From positions 1 to 64,000 of the forward strand of contig NZ_JAPFQA010000022.1 of NCBI RefSeq assembly GCF_027563465.1: a DNA stretch of 64,000 nucleotides, written 5' to 3'. The notes beneath the pieces are model-generated. The model was not told where the DNA came from, searched no databases, and saw only the letters and a program-made list of their open reading frames with translations. This DNA comes from Mesorhizobium qingshengii (GTDB lineage Bacteria; Pseudomonadota; Alphaproteobacteria; Rhizobiales; Rhizobiaceae). Position numbers and translations under genes: made by a program. This document shows, in pieces, positions 42,407-51,635 of the stretch; the stretch's first letter is position 1; each line of letters begins with the position of its first letter.

Positions 42407-42888
42407 ATCGACCGAAAAGAGCCCCGACGGTCGTGAATTCTTAGGGTTTCACGACGTGACGGCGTGGCTTAATGGCGTACTTCGAAAGCGTCAAACTGCC
42501 AGATACACTTCCGCGCCAATCGCGGTTATGACCGCCATGACGGCGACAGGGATACTCATGGAACTTACAAAAGTGCGCGATCAAACCCGCAAGGAAGCGA
42601 ACTGCCGCCGCCCGTCACCTGAACGTGTTCAGCGCAACGCATAGCCTGCCGGTCGAGTTTCGGCGTTGCAGTTGAAGAGATCAATTTCGAAGGTGATCAT
42701 TCGGTGGTGCGCACCGATGTTGGGCAACGGCTGGCGCGTCATGTTGCCTTTGGGACTACATGAAGAGCGCAACAAATTTTGCAGGATTGCGCAAAGTATA
42801 AGCTTGATGGGTTTTTGTTGGCCTACAAGAAACATGACCATAGCGGGTCATGGCGGCGATAAGTTCACGCGCATTTCGCGACGCTTCA
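42407..42888. other. convergent intergenic region, no gene
   Basis: A 482-bp gap between merR and a convergent hydrolase. A hairpin with 8-bp arms GTCGTGAA/TTCACGAC and a 10-nt loop lies at 42431-42456, 25 bp after the merR stop, and may end that transcript, though no T-run follows. The remaining sequence has only short frames with no family likeness and may be a decayed gene. Confidence 0.55.
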
Positions 42889-43773
42889 CTATCCCCAGAC
42901 AGTATCGGGTAGAGCGTTCAATGGAAACTTCAGAAACCGCTTGCCGTTGACCGCGGGCTCGGGCAGCTGACCGCCGTTGATATTCACCTGGAGGGCGTGA
43001 AGGATGAGTTTCGGCATGGGGAGCGTCCTGTCCCGCGTCTCCCGAAGCGCTACGAATTCCGCTTCAGCCGCGCAATGCGCCAAATGAGAGTTGCTGGCTT
43101 TCTGTTCGGCAATCGTGCTTTCCCAGCGCGGCGCACGGCCGCCCGGCTGATAGTCATGCCCGACAAAGATCCGCGTCTCGCCCGGCAGGGACAAGATTTC
43201 CTGGATCGATCGCCAGAGCTGACCGGCATTGCCTCCGGGAAAATCCGCGCGCGCCGTTCCGCTATCTGGCATGAAGACCGTGTCGTGCACGAATGCGGCG
43301 TCGCCCACAACATAGGTGATCGAGGCCAATGTGTGCCCGGGAGAGAAGAGAATTCTGCCGGGTATCTCGCCGACATGAAAGCTTTCACCTGCAGCGAAGA
43401 GCCGGTCCCATTGGGAGCCATCGGTCGCAAGTTCAGGCCATTCGTAGATGTCGGCCCACAGCTTCTGCACGTCGACGATCCGGGCGCCGATGGCGGTGGG
43501 CGCTCCGGTTCTATCTCGAAGATAATGCGCCGCCGAAAAATGATCGGCGTGCGGATGAGTGTCAAGGATCCACTCGATCTGCAGGTCGCATTGTCTGACG
43601 AAATCCAGTAGCCGGTCTGCATCGGCAGTGCTGGTGGTCCCGGATTTTTCGTCAAAGTCCAGCACGGGATCGACGATTGCACATTTCTTCGTGGCCGGGT
43701 CGGCAACGACATATTGCACCGAGAAGGTGCGCGGATCGAAGAACGCAGTGACGTTCGGAGAGGGCAAGGACAT
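42889..43773 (-). CDS. metallo-beta-lactamase-fold hydrolase with C-terminal extension
   Basis: A 294-residue MBL-fold protein similar to the ETHE1/Blh group. Metal motifs are DTHPHADHFS near residue 73, SPGHTLASITYV and HDTVFMPDSGTARADFPGG. After the catalytic core, a region of about 70 residues (MPKLILHALQVNINGG and PEPAVNGKRFLKFPLNAL) is typical of MBL proteins that act near sulfur and polyhydroxy metabolism. Weak ribosome site; the start MSLPSP gives the domain at its usual distance. 46 bp downstream of the aminotransferase on the same strand, so co-transcribed. Confidence 0.87.
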   Translation of the reverse strand: MSLPSPNVTAFFDPRTFSVQYVVADPATKKCAIVDPVLDFDEKSGTTSTADADRLLDFVRQCDLQIEWILDTHPHADHFSAAHYLRDRTGAPTAIGARIVDVQKLWADIYEWPELATDGSQWDRLFAAGESFHVGEIPGRILFSPGHTLASITYVVGDAAFVHDTVFMPDSGTARADFPGGNAGQLWRSIQEILSLPGETRIFVGHDYQPGGRAPRWESTIAEQKASNSHLAHCAAEAEFVALRETRDRTLPMPKLILHALQVNINGGQLPEPAVNGKRFLKFPLNALPDTVWG

Positions 43774-43819
43774 CGTTATCCAGCGCGTGTCGGTTGAATC
43801 TGAAGAGATGCGGCTGAGA

Positions 43820-45292
43820 TCACGCTTGCACTGGAGAGAATATCGCGCGCTTGGGATCGAACTCATACCGTTCCTCGAACGAAGCAGCATCCGCGGCGAG
43901 TTGGATGACGGAGCCGATGATGTAATCGACCTTATCGTCCGGCAACAGCACACTGAAATTCAGTCGGGTGAAGCCTGGCTTGCTGATCTCGTCACCGTCG
44001 AGAATCGCACGGCGTAGACGGTCGGACTCGCTTTTGTCGATCGCGAGGAGGCGATGAACATAGGGGCCTGCGCAGGCGCAGCCGCCGCGCGCCTGGATGC
44101 CGAACCGGTCGCTCAGCATTCTTGTCACGAGTTGCTGATGGACATAGCCGCCCCTGCCGTTCCTAAGCCGGAACGAGAAAATCGGCAGGCGTTCGGCAGT
44201 TAAGTGACCCAGCAGTTCGAGTTCGTCGACGGATGCCCAGGCGTCGATTGCGCGTTCGGTCAGTTGGCGATTGCGCCGCGCAATCTTGTTCTCGCCGATC
44301 GCATCCTTGACCAGAAAGGACAGTGCCGCCCGGATATCACCAATGACGTTGGGCGTACCGGCCTCCTCGCGGACCTCGACGCTGTCGCTGTAATCATGGC
44401 CGCTGGGAGAAACGAACTTCACCGTGCCACCGCCTGGCCAAGTCGGCTTGACGGAGACCACAGCATCCTGACGCACTACCAGCACACCGGAGGCACCCGG
44501 ACCTCCCAGGAACTTGTGCGGAGAAACAACGATCGCGTCGATCTCTGCGTCTTCGGAAGGAGACATGCAAATGGGCAGATAAGGTCCTCCACCGGCGTAG
44601 TCCCAGATCACTTTCGCGCCGACCTGCTTGAGAAGACGCGTGACGGCGACCACGTCGGTCAGGATACCGGTGACGTTTGATGCGGCGGAAAAGGCTCCGA
44701 TGATCAATCGGTCTGGGCCGACCTGCGAGAGGACTTCCGCGAGCTGGGCCAGATCTGGCCCACCGTCGGCGCCCTCGCCAATCTCGACGACTTCCGCACC
44801 GCTTTCCCGCCATGGCAGAATGTTGGAGTGATGCTCGTAGGGGCCAAGGATGACGCACGGGGTCTCACCCCGCGCGAGTGCGCCGGGAATTCCCAGCAAA
44901 GCAGTCAGGCGGTTGATGCCAGCCGTTGCTCCCGAGCCGGCGAATATAACTGCGTGGCGCTCATCCGCGCCGCAGAAGGCGGCGACCGTACTGCGGGCTT
45001 CTCGGCGCAGGCGGGTCATGAAGCCACCGCAAAACGACGCCTCGGTATGGCTGTTCGCGTAGTATGGCAGAATCTTTTCGATCACAAACTGCTCGACTTG
45101 ACGCAGCGCCCGTCCCGACGCCACGTAGTCCGCATAGACCAGCGTCTTGCGTCCAAAGGGTCCGTCCATCTCCGCGTCGATGCCGATCAGCCCTGCCTGA
45201 AGTGAGGTTACCACGTCACTGTCGCCAAGGCTACCTGCGAACTGCTCCAGAAGGCTCAGCGCGGGGGGAAAATGGTGACGGTTCACGTTCAT
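43820..45292 (-). CDS. class V PLP aminotransferase (cysteine desulfurase-like)
   Basis: A 490-residue PLP enzyme. The Schiff-base lysine is in VVSPHKFLGGPG, the pyridoxal pocket in GSGATAGINRLT, and a Cys-rich loop GIQARGGCACAGPYVHR occupies the position of the persulfide-forming loop in desulfurases. It is longer than SufS/IscS (about 400), with extra N- and C-terminal parts, and could act on cysteine or a related amino acid. It is divergent from an Lrp-type regulator and followed by an MBL hydrolase, a pairing that suggests persulfide production and removal. Confidence 0.85.
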   Translation of the reverse strand: MNVNRHHFPPALSLLEQFAGSLGDSDVVTSLQAGLIGIDAEMDGPFGRKTLVYADYVASGRALRQVEQFVIEKILPYYANSHTEASFCGGFMTRLRREARSTVAAFCGADERHAVIFAGSGATAGINRLTALLGIPGALARGETPCVILGPYEHHSNILPWRESGAEVVEIGEGADGGPDLAQLAEVLSQVGPDRLIIGAFSAASNVTGILTDVVAVTRLLKQVGAKVIWDYAGGGPYLPICMSPSEDAEIDAIVVSPHKFLGGPGASGVLVVRQDAVVSVKPTWPGGGTVKFVSPSGHDYSDSVEVREEAGTPNVIGDIRAALSFLVKDAIGENKIARRNRQLTERAIDAWASVDELELLGHLTAERLPIFSFRLRNGRGGYVHQQLVTRMLSDRFGIQARGGCACAGPYVHRLLAIDKSESDRLRRAILDGDEISKPGFTRLNFSVLLPDDKVDYIIGSVIQLAADAASFEERYEFDPKRAIFSPVQA

Positions 45293-45367
45293 AGCTAAAA
45301 CACTTGGTTTGTCTGGCCTGTGCCGCAGTATAGCCACGCGCCGCTGTTGAATCCCCATCAAAATTCT

Positions 45368-45378
45368 GCAACAATTGC
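45368..45378. promoter_or_regulatory. small palindrome in the Lrp/aminotransferase divergent region
   Basis: GCAACAATTGC (GCAA-N3-TTGC) lies 27 bp before the Lrp-type gene in an AT-richer stretch. Lrp-family proteins often bind such short palindromes in multiple copies, so it is a candidate autoregulatory site. Confidence 0.35.
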
Positions 45379-45405
45379 CAAAACTTGGGTCATTTGATCG
45401 AATCA

Positions 45406-45876
45406 ATGTCAGAAATTGATAGCTTTGATCTGAAAATCATGAGCAGCCTGCAAAATGACAGCAGCCTGTCCCAGCGGGATCTTGCCGAAAAGGTTGGCCT
45501 CTCACAAAACGCGTGCTGGCGCCGCCTGCAGCGCCTCCATGCAAGCGGGCTTGTGCGCGGATCGCATGCGGAGATCAACCTGCAGGCGCTCGGCTTCGAT
45601 CTCATTGTCTTCGTGATGATCAAGACCCGCCACCATTCGCGCGAATGGGCCGACGACTTCCGCAGGCATGTCGAGCGCCTGCCGGAAGTTGCCGACTTCT
45701 ATCGGATCGGCGGCGATTGGGACTATCTGCTGAAGGTCGTCACCAAGGGGATGGCAGGCTACGACGCCTTCTACCAACAGCTAATCACCAATTTCGATTT
45801 GGCCACTGTGACTGGCTTCTTCTCGATGGAGGCGATCTTTCAGAGCCGCCCGTCGGATCTCAACCGGATGCGATGA
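45406..45876 (+). CDS. Lrp/AsnC-family regulator
   Basis: A 156-residue regulator. The helix-turn-helix (LSQRDLAEKVGLSQNACWRRLQRL) fills residues 20-45, followed by the RAM ligand-binding domain with the loop YRIGGDWDYLLKV. It is divergent from the class V aminotransferase; Lrp-type proteins commonly control the amino-acid enzyme encoded next to them. The ATG at MSEIDS is the second possible start; an upstream TTG is less likely. Confidence 0.92.
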   Translation: MSEIDSFDLKIMSSLQNDSSLSQRDLAEKVGLSQNACWRRLQRLHASGLVRGSHAEINLQALGFDLIVFVMIKTRHHSREWADDFRRHVERLPEVADFYRIGGDWDYLLKVVTKGMAGYDAFYQQLITNFDLATVTGFFSMEAIFQSRPSDLNRMR

Positions 45877-46057
45877 GATCACCACTGGACCGCAGGACAA
45901 TCCCCTCGCAACCATCCGACGCGCATGGACGCCAAACGCGGTGTTCAGATCACCGGGCGGCGGTTGCGGTCAGCCAATGGCAAGCTGCAACGCCGCCATG
46001 CGGTACAGATCGCAGCATTGGTTCCTCGACGCGGCAGACATCGATAGCTACCGTATC

Positions 46058-47407
46058 TCAGTGATGGTGGCCTTCCGGCTCGATCATTTTGAACGGCAGC
46101 ACCTGCTCGCGATTCGTCGCAGCCAAGATCAGCCTCGCTTCGAACTCATGGGGTTCGGCAGGGGCCACGGTGCTCTCAAGGCGATGATGATCGTCGGCGA
46201 CGGGCTCGAGGCGAAGTGTCTCCGGTCCCTTTGGCCGGTCGATTATCACCATAGCCGTCAAATCATCAGCGTGCCGGTCGATCGTGAGACGCATCCGCTC
46301 GCCGCCAGGCGTATCGACGATTTCCAATGTCCCTGCGGCCAGATCGCACTCGACCTTGAAGGGCGCGGGAGCATGATGAGCATGAGAGCTTCCCATGCCC
46401 GGTGCGGGCGGATTGGCCGGGTTCTCAAGACGAACATTCGCTTCCGCCAGGGCCGGCAAGTGAGCAGACAGTTCCTCCTTCAGGGCCTCGGTGACGCTTA
46501 GGACCTCTTTTGCCGTCGCGGTGTCCAGTACACCGATGGCAACGTCCGCATGCAGGCGATGCCCGATCCAGCGCGCCTGCACGCTTTGGACACGCTCGAT
46601 GCCGGGCACGTGCTCGGCGGCATGACGGATTTCATCGACGATGCCGGGTTCGACGCCGTCGAGCATGCGCGTGAGGACAGCTTTCGACGATTGCCAAACG
46701 ATCGCGAAGATCGCTAGCGTGATCAGGAGCCCGATGATCGGATCGGCAAGCGGAAAGCCAAGCCACACGCCAAGAGCACCCAGGACAACCGCAAGACTCG
46801 TAAAGCCATCCGTGCGGGCATGATAGCCATCCGCGATCAGTGCTGCGCTGTTAATCTCGCGGCCGACACGGATGCGGAACACCGCCACGACCTCATTGCC
46901 GATGAAGCCTATGAGGCCGGCGATGGCGACCCAGCCGAGAAATGCGATAGGTCGCGGATTGATCAGCCTGTCGATCGCTTCGTAGCCGGCGACGATGGCG
47001 CTGAAGAGGATGATGAGAACGATCAGGATTCCGGCGAGATCTTCGACGCGGCCCAAGCCGTAGGTGAAGGTCTTGCTCGGCTGGCGGCGGGCCAGCACAA
47101 ACGCGACCCACAACGGTACGGCTGTCACCGCGTCGCCGACATTGTGGATCGTATCGGCCAGCAGCGCCACGCTCCCGGAAAGGATCACGACGACGAGCTG
47201 AAGCGCTGCCGTGATGGCCAGAACGACGAATGACCATTTGATCGCCCAGATGCCTCGCGTCGTCGTCGCGATCGTCGGGTCGATGACGCCGTGGTTGTGG
47301 CCATGGCCACCACCATCGCCATGATCGTGCCCATGGGCGCCGAAGCCCTGTGTCATCGGGCCGAAGCCGAACCAATCGCGGATTTTGTCCATCATTGCGT
47401 CTCTCAC
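46058..47407 (-). CDS. dmeF: cation diffusion facilitator, DmeF-like
   Basis: A 449-residue CDF exporter that swaps protons for divalent metals at the inner membrane. A His-rich N-terminus (GAHGHDHGDGGGHGHNHG) precedes six helices; metal-site residues appear in ADTIHNVGDA and ADGYHARTDG (HxxxD patterns). A His-rich loop occurs near residue 340 (SSHAHHAPAP), and the chain ends GHHH. The adjacent RcnR-type repressor points to Co2+/Ni2+. The GTG start overlaps the regulator stop; the ATG four codons in (47395) is an equally plausible start. Confidence 0.9.
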   Translation of the reverse strand: MRDAMMDKIRDWFGFGPMTQGFGAHGHDHGDGGGHGHNHGVIDPTIATTTRGIWAIKWSFVVLAITAALQLVVVILSGSVALLADTIHNVGDAVTAVPLWVAFVLARRQPSKTFTYGLGRVEDLAGILIVLIILFSAIVAGYEAIDRLINPRPIAFLGWVAIAGLIGFIGNEVVAVFRIRVGREINSAALIADGYHARTDGFTSLAVVLGALGVWLGFPLADPIIGLLITLAIFAIVWQSSKAVLTRMLDGVEPGIVDEIRHAAEHVPGIERVQSVQARWIGHRLHADVAIGVLDTATAKEVLSVTEALKEELSAHLPALAEANVRLENPANPPAPGMGSSHAHHAPAPFKVECDLAAGTLEIVDTPGGERMRLTIDRHADDLTAMVIIDRPKGPETLRLEPVADDHHRLESTVAPAEPHEFEARLILAATNREQVLPFKMIEPEGHHH

Positions 47408-47685
47408 AGGTACTTGGTGATGTCCTTGAATTCGTCGATCGAGCGGCGCTGCTCGCGCGCCAGCGGTCCGACGACGTCTTCAAGGCAATGGTTGAGGTGA
47501 TCCTGGATCAGCGTCTTCTTGGCCTGCGAAATGGCCTTCTCGACAGCATGAAGCTGCTGGGCGATGTCGAGGCAAGGCCGACCCGCTTGGATCATTTCGA
47601 TGACGCCCTTGAGATGTCCGTCGGCGCGTTTCAGGCGCTTGACGATATCGGGGTGCGTTTCGTGGATGTGTGGCTGTTCGCTCAT
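47404..47685 (-). CDS. dmeR: RcnR/CsoR-family metal repressor, DmeR-like
   Basis: A 93-residue all-helical repressor of the RcnR/FrmR family. HPDIVKRLKRADGHLKG is the DNA-facing helix, and PCLDIAQQLHAVEKAI holds Cys and His positioned as in the Ni/Co-binding RcnR site. It is upstream of the CDF gene and translationally coupled. AGGAAG precedes the ATG. The G/C-tract palindrome 11 bp upstream fits the operators of this family. Confidence 0.9.
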   Translation of the reverse strand: MSEQPHIHETHPDIVKRLKRADGHLKGVIEMIQAGRPCLDIAQQLHAVEKAISQAKKTLIQDHLNHCLEDVVGPLAREQRRSIDEFKDITKYL

Positions 47686-47696
47686 GGCTTTCTTCC

Positions 47697-47715
47697 TATC
47701 CCCCTGGAGGGGATA
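47697..47715. promoter_or_regulatory. RcnR-type operator upstream of dmeR
   Basis: TATCCCC-N5-GGGGATA is a perfect 19-bp inverted repeat with a G-tract centre. RcnR operators have the same G-run flanked by A/T-rich arms. It lies 11 bp before the regulator start, where binding would block transcription of both genes. Confidence 0.82.
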
Positions 47716-47948
47716 AGACAATATCGATTCGAGCATCCGCCGATGGCTGATAATCCTTCCAAGGCCGGGCGTTATGTTGTTTGGCATTGGTAGCCACGGC
47801 GGGACGTGACTATGCGGGCTTTGTGCCGGGTCTTAAAGGGACTTCTCCAGGCCCTCGCCGAGGCGGCTGCCACGTCTTGCTCGCCGGCGAGCACCGCCCG
47901 CGGCTTCTGAGGTGTATCGGCCTATACTGCAATCACAGCGAAGAGTTG

Positions 47949-49019
47949 TTAAAATCCCTTACGGCAAAGGTTTTCGAGATCTGCTTTTGCCATTCCCTCA
48001 ATGCCGAGTGCGGGAAGAATATCATTGTCTCCCCTGAGATCGCGGCCATAAGCCGCCGACAATATGGAAATTCCAGATTCGTGGAGGGCCGCTGGATTTC
48101 CGCTGATCTTCCCCAAAAATACGGTCGGCAGCAGTCCGAACGGAACATCCTCGAGAATATAGCGGCTTTCGATAGTTGTCGGGCCAAAGCCGCCTCGGCC
48201 TTGGCGATCCATCTCCTGGTTCATTTTCGAAACGGTGCTCATGGGGACATGGAACGACAATGAAAAATGCTCTTCGACGGTGCGTACGGCTATGCCAAAA
48301 CGGTCAGCGATCGCCAATCGTTCGGCGTCGAGAGCCTCGATAACGCGGCCAACGGCCGGGGTGACGTTTCCCCCCTGGCTCCATTGCTCGGCCTTCTCCA
48401 TGCGTGTGAGATTGAGAAGGGCAATTCCCAGATGGTTCTGCGGATTGAGGTTGCTAAGCGCGATCGCAAGCAGGCCGTCGCGCTTGACGAAACGATCGCC
48501 GAACAAGGCCGTGCAAAGCTGGAACCCTTGGTCCAGCGCATTGAAAGGCAGCGTCGCAACATCAAGTTTCTGGCGAACGCTGGCAACATCGATTTCAGTT
48601 GGTCCGCGCTGGCGGCCGGTCACGAGCGTTGTGCCCCAGACGACGATCGGCAGGCTGACCTTGCGCCCCGCCAGTTGCTTGGAGAGATACAGCGCTCCGA
48701 AGGAACTGTGAGAGCTGATGATGACCGGTACACCCTCGCTCAGATGAGGAGTGGCAGCGTCCATCACCATCTTGTGGCCGTTAGCCGGCAGCGCGATTAT
48801 GACGACGTCTGCATTGGCAATGGCATCTTTGCAATCCTTGGCGATTCGCACCGGTACCGTTGCCTCGATAGCCCCCGTGGCCTTCAGCAATTCGCCGCCA
48901 GCCAACGCCTTGGTGCGCTCTCCGGACGGCGACCAAAGCATTGGGTCGTGTCCCGCTTCCGCCAAATAGGCGGCAAGGCCGTAAGCAATCGCTCCGGCGC
49001 CCAGAATACTGACCCGCAT
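47949..49019 (-). CDS. octopine/opine dehydrogenase-family protein
   Basis: A 356-residue protein of the NAD(P)-dependent opine dehydrogenase family. The N-terminal Rossmann motif is ILGAGAIAYGLAAYLAEAGH, followed by the family region with ADVVIIALPANGH and the C-terminal catalytic domain (NLNPQNHLGIALLNL). Family members condense an amino acid with a keto acid, or run in reverse. AGGAG precedes the ATG at MRVSIL. It is the last gene after a polar-amino-acid ABC importer on the same strand, so it may break down an imported opine-like amino acid. Confidence 0.85.
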   Translation of the reverse strand: MRVSILGAGAIAYGLAAYLAEAGHDPMLWSPSGERTKALAGGELLKATGAIEATVPVRIAKDCKDAIANADVVIIALPANGHKMVMDAATPHLSEGVPVIISSHSSFGALYLSKQLAGRKVSLPIVVWGTTLVTGRQRGPTEIDVASVRQKLDVATLPFNALDQGFQLCTALFGDRFVKRDGLLAIALSNLNPQNHLGIALLNLTRMEKAEQWSQGGNVTPAVGRVIEALDAERLAIADRFGIAVRTVEEHFSLSFHVPMSTVSKMNQEMDRQGRGGFGPTTIESRYILEDVPFGLLPTVFLGKISGNPAALHESGISILSAAYGRDLRGDNDILPALGIEGMAKADLENLCRKGF

Positions 49020-49292
49020 AGCAATGCTCCTGTTGCAGTCATTGAGGCCCCCAAGATCGTCGCGGCCCTCAACCCGTGCCAAAATTGCAGCCGCGTCGTT
49101 GACCGCCTGATGTACCGCCCAATTGCACTTCGAGATGGCGACGGCTGATCGGCGTCGGGTAATGGCCGGCCGGCAGCTCATGGGCAACCACTTGGCCGTC
49201 TGTCTCGATCCTGTGAGGTTATCCTGGGTTACCTGCGAGACTGCGCTTCAGCTGAACGAATTCCACTCAAGAGAGCTGCGAGGAGGCTGCCC

Positions 49293-49985
49293 TTAGGTCC
49301 GCACCCTCAACGCCTGCTCCAGCCTGTCGGCAATCTGGGTGACGATATAGGCAATCACCATGTAGATCACGACGGCAATCACGAAGGCTTCGAGGTAGTA
49401 GTAGTTCAGCGCGGCGGTCAACTGGGACTGGGCGAAGATATCGACTACCTCGATGGCGAATCCGAGAGAAAGCGCCTTCATGATGACCATCATCGAGGTA
49501 GTAAGATCGGGAATTGCCGTGAGGACCACCTGGGGAAATAGGATCCGTCGGAACAGTTGGCCGTTTGTATAGCCCAGCGAATGGGCGGCGTCTGACTGAC
49601 CGGTGTCGAAGGCGTTCAGGGCTCCCTTGATAATCTCCGATTGGAACGCGGCGATGCAGCCTGTCACCGCAATAACGAGGATGACCCAGTTGGGTGTTTC
49701 ATGGGCGTTGAAGTTGATCCCGAGCAACGAGAGCAGGAACTGGAATGCCGGGGGCAGACCGAAATAGGCGAGGAAAATCACGATGACCATCGGAACGCCC
49801 TTGAAGACGATTTTGTAAGCCATGATAAGCTCTCGCAAAACCGGCACTCGTCTATATTCGACGAGTGCAAAAATGCTGCCGACTATCGTCGACAAGACGA
49901 AAATCGTGAGCGCCATTCCAAGCGTTACAGGTACGGCGCCCAGAATTTCCTGAGTGTCCTGCAGCAAAATTTCGGTATCGAACAT
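49293..49985 (-). CDS. polar amino acid ABC importer, permease 2 (HisM-type)
   Basis: A 230-residue permease with five to six helices and a GALNAFDTGQSDAAHSLGYTNG loop, which matches the EAA motif of HisMQ-type permeases. It is 14 bp downstream of the first permease. It forms the membrane pore with it. Glu/Arg-binding preferences of the binding protein decide specificity. Confidence 0.93.
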   Translation of the reverse strand: MFDTEILLQDTQEILGAVPVTLGMALTIFVLSTIVGSIFALVEYRRVPVLRELIMAYKIVFKGVPMVIVIFLAYFGLPPAFQFLLSLLGINFNAHETPNWVILVIAVTGCIAAFQSEIIKGALNAFDTGQSDAAHSLGYTNGQLFRRILFPQVVLTAIPDLTTSMMVIMKALSLGFAIEVVDIFAQSQLTAALNYYYLEAFVIAVVIYMVIAYIVTQIADRLEQALRVRT

Positions 49986-49999
49986 GGTTCACCCTTAGG

Positions 50000-50716
50000 T
50001 CAGACGCTGGCGATGGCCGCGTTCTTGATCTGAGCTGTTGTCGTCGCCTCAGGTGCCTGCATCGGCGAGCGAAGCTCGAAGAAGTGCACGATGAACCAAG
50101 CGATCAGGCACATCAGCGCATAGATGACGGCCAGCACGAGGTATGTTTCGAACTGGTACTGGTTATAGTCGCGCTCCATGATCAAGTGCGCGGTCGCCAT
50201 CACGTCCGCCGCCCCGATGTACATGACCAGCGCAACGTTGTGGATCAGATAGATGATGGAGTTTCCATAACCCGGCAATGCGAAGTGAACCGCTTGAGGA
50301 CCCACGATGCGAGCGATCTTCTGGCGAAAGGTGTATCCTAGACTGTCGGCTGCATCATGCTGGCCGCGATCGACAGCCAGGTATGCGGGCCGCATCACTT
50401 CCGACAGATACCCACCGTGATAAAAGCTCAGTCCGACCATCGCAGCGATCGTCGGCGAGAAGAAGTCTTCAGCGCCCAACAGGGCCACCAATAAGGGAAG
50501 CCCGTAGAACGCTACAAACAACTGGAGGACGACGGGAACGCTGCGGGCATAGGACACGTAGAGGTCGGTCAGGTGACTGACCACTGGTATCCTGCGAACC
50601 CGGAGTGTTGTCGCGACGAGCGCCAAGCAAAAGCCGACGAACATGGCCGTAAACGTGATGGCGAGCGTCAGCGGCAACGCCGAGAACAACTCGGGAATCA
50701 TAGCAGAAACATCCAC
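50000..50716 (-). CDS. polar amino acid ABC importer, permease 1 (HisQ-type)
   Basis: A 238-residue permease with five to six helices. The EAA-type loop reads AYLAVDRGQHDAADSLGYTFRQ. It is 67 bp downstream of the binding-protein gene and upstream of the second permease. The two permeases differ in sequence and should form a heterodimer. Confidence 0.93.
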   Translation of the reverse strand: MDVSAMIPELFSALPLTLAITFTAMFVGFCLALVATTLRVRRIPVVSHLTDLYVSYARSVPVVLQLFVAFYGLPLLVALLGAEDFFSPTIAAMVGLSFYHGGYLSEVMRPAYLAVDRGQHDAADSLGYTFRQKIARIVGPQAVHFALPGYGNSIIYLIHNVALVMYIGAADVMATAHLIMERDYNQYQFETYLVLAVIYALMCLIAWFIVHFFELRSPMQAPEATTTAQIKNAAIASV

Positions 50717-50783
50717 TTTGAAACGCTCCTTCTTGCAATTCAGCCTTGCCGCTGACTAGAAACTATCTACGCAGATGGACGTG

Positions 50784-51611
50784 TTATTTCATATATTTGA
50801 CGATGCCTTCGCCAAACCACTTCCGCGAGAGCTTTTCGATCATGCCGTCGTCTTTTAATTCCTTGAGAACTTTGTTCACATCATCAGCCAAAACCTTGTT
50901 TTCATCCGATTTGTGAACAAGCATATAAGTGTTGTTGCTGAAGACTGGTTCCGACGCCACGATATCAAGCTTCTTTTCATCGATTACGGTCTGCTCGCCC
51001 AGATTTGAAGGCAGGACCAGCGCGTCGAACTTGCCGTTCTGAACTTCGTCCAGTCGGTTCGGGTACGGAATACCGGCACTCGATGCCGTGACATCAAGCT
51101 TGTATTGCGGATTTTCCTTTTGCCAATTCATGATGAACTTGTAGGTTCCGCCGCCGGCCGTGGTCGGAACGATCCTCTTGCCGACCAAATCTTTCATTTC
51201 CTTGATGCCGCTGCCTTTCTTGCTGTAGATCTTCATCAGGCTTGCGCCCATGGGGTTTTCCGGAATGAAGAACTGCTTGGCGCGCTCGGGCGACTTGTAG
51301 TAGCCACCGACCGCGATGTCGTACTTTCCTGTGGCCAGGCCGGTTTCCTGCGCGATATCGGAGACACCTTCCATTTCAAACTTGTACTGCGGCAACTTTG
51401 CGTTAATCGCCCTCAGGAGGTCGGGTTCATAGCCTTGCGGCTCGACGCCGAGCGCGCCCCATGCCAGCGGCTTGGATTCGGCAGACGTCGCGATCTTGAT
51501 TGTCCGAACGGTCTGACCGTAACTGATCCCTGCTGTGGCAAGGGCAATTGCGATGCCGCCGACGACGGCCAGGGCATAACGACGGGGAAAACTGGATGTG
51601 ATTGCAGACAT
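50784..51611 (-). CDS. polar amino acid ABC importer, periplasmic binding protein
   Basis: A 275-residue substrate-binding protein of family 3 (SBP_bac_3). A signal peptide (about 1-32, ending ISYGQ) precedes the two-lobe fold; motifs include PQGYEPDLLRAI and ATGKYDIAVGGYYKSPERA, which usually reads DxxxxGxxxTxxR in Lys/Arg/Orn/His binders. It lies 24 bp after the ATPase gene. Ligand not decided; an opine or a modified amino acid fits the neighbouring dehydrogenase. Confidence 0.92.
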   Translation of the reverse strand: MSAITSSFPRRYALAVVGGIAIALATAGISYGQTVRTIKIATSAESKPLAWGALGVEPQGYEPDLLRAINAKLPQYKFEMEGVSDIAQETGLATGKYDIAVGGYYKSPERAKQFFIPENPMGASLMKIYSKKGSGIKEMKDLVGKRIVPTTAGGGTYKFIMNWQKENPQYKLDVTASSAGIPYPNRLDEVQNGKFDALVLPSNLGEQTVIDEKKLDIVASEPVFSNNTYMLVHKSDENKVLADDVNKVLKELKDDGMIEKLSRKWFGEGIVKYMK

Positions 51612-51635
51612 TTCTTAGGTTCCCTTCTTGTTGAG

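Noticed and set aside
42456..42644. small plus-strand gene after merR
   Set aside because: No ribosome site and an incoherent translation; the hairpin at 42431 would separate it from merR.
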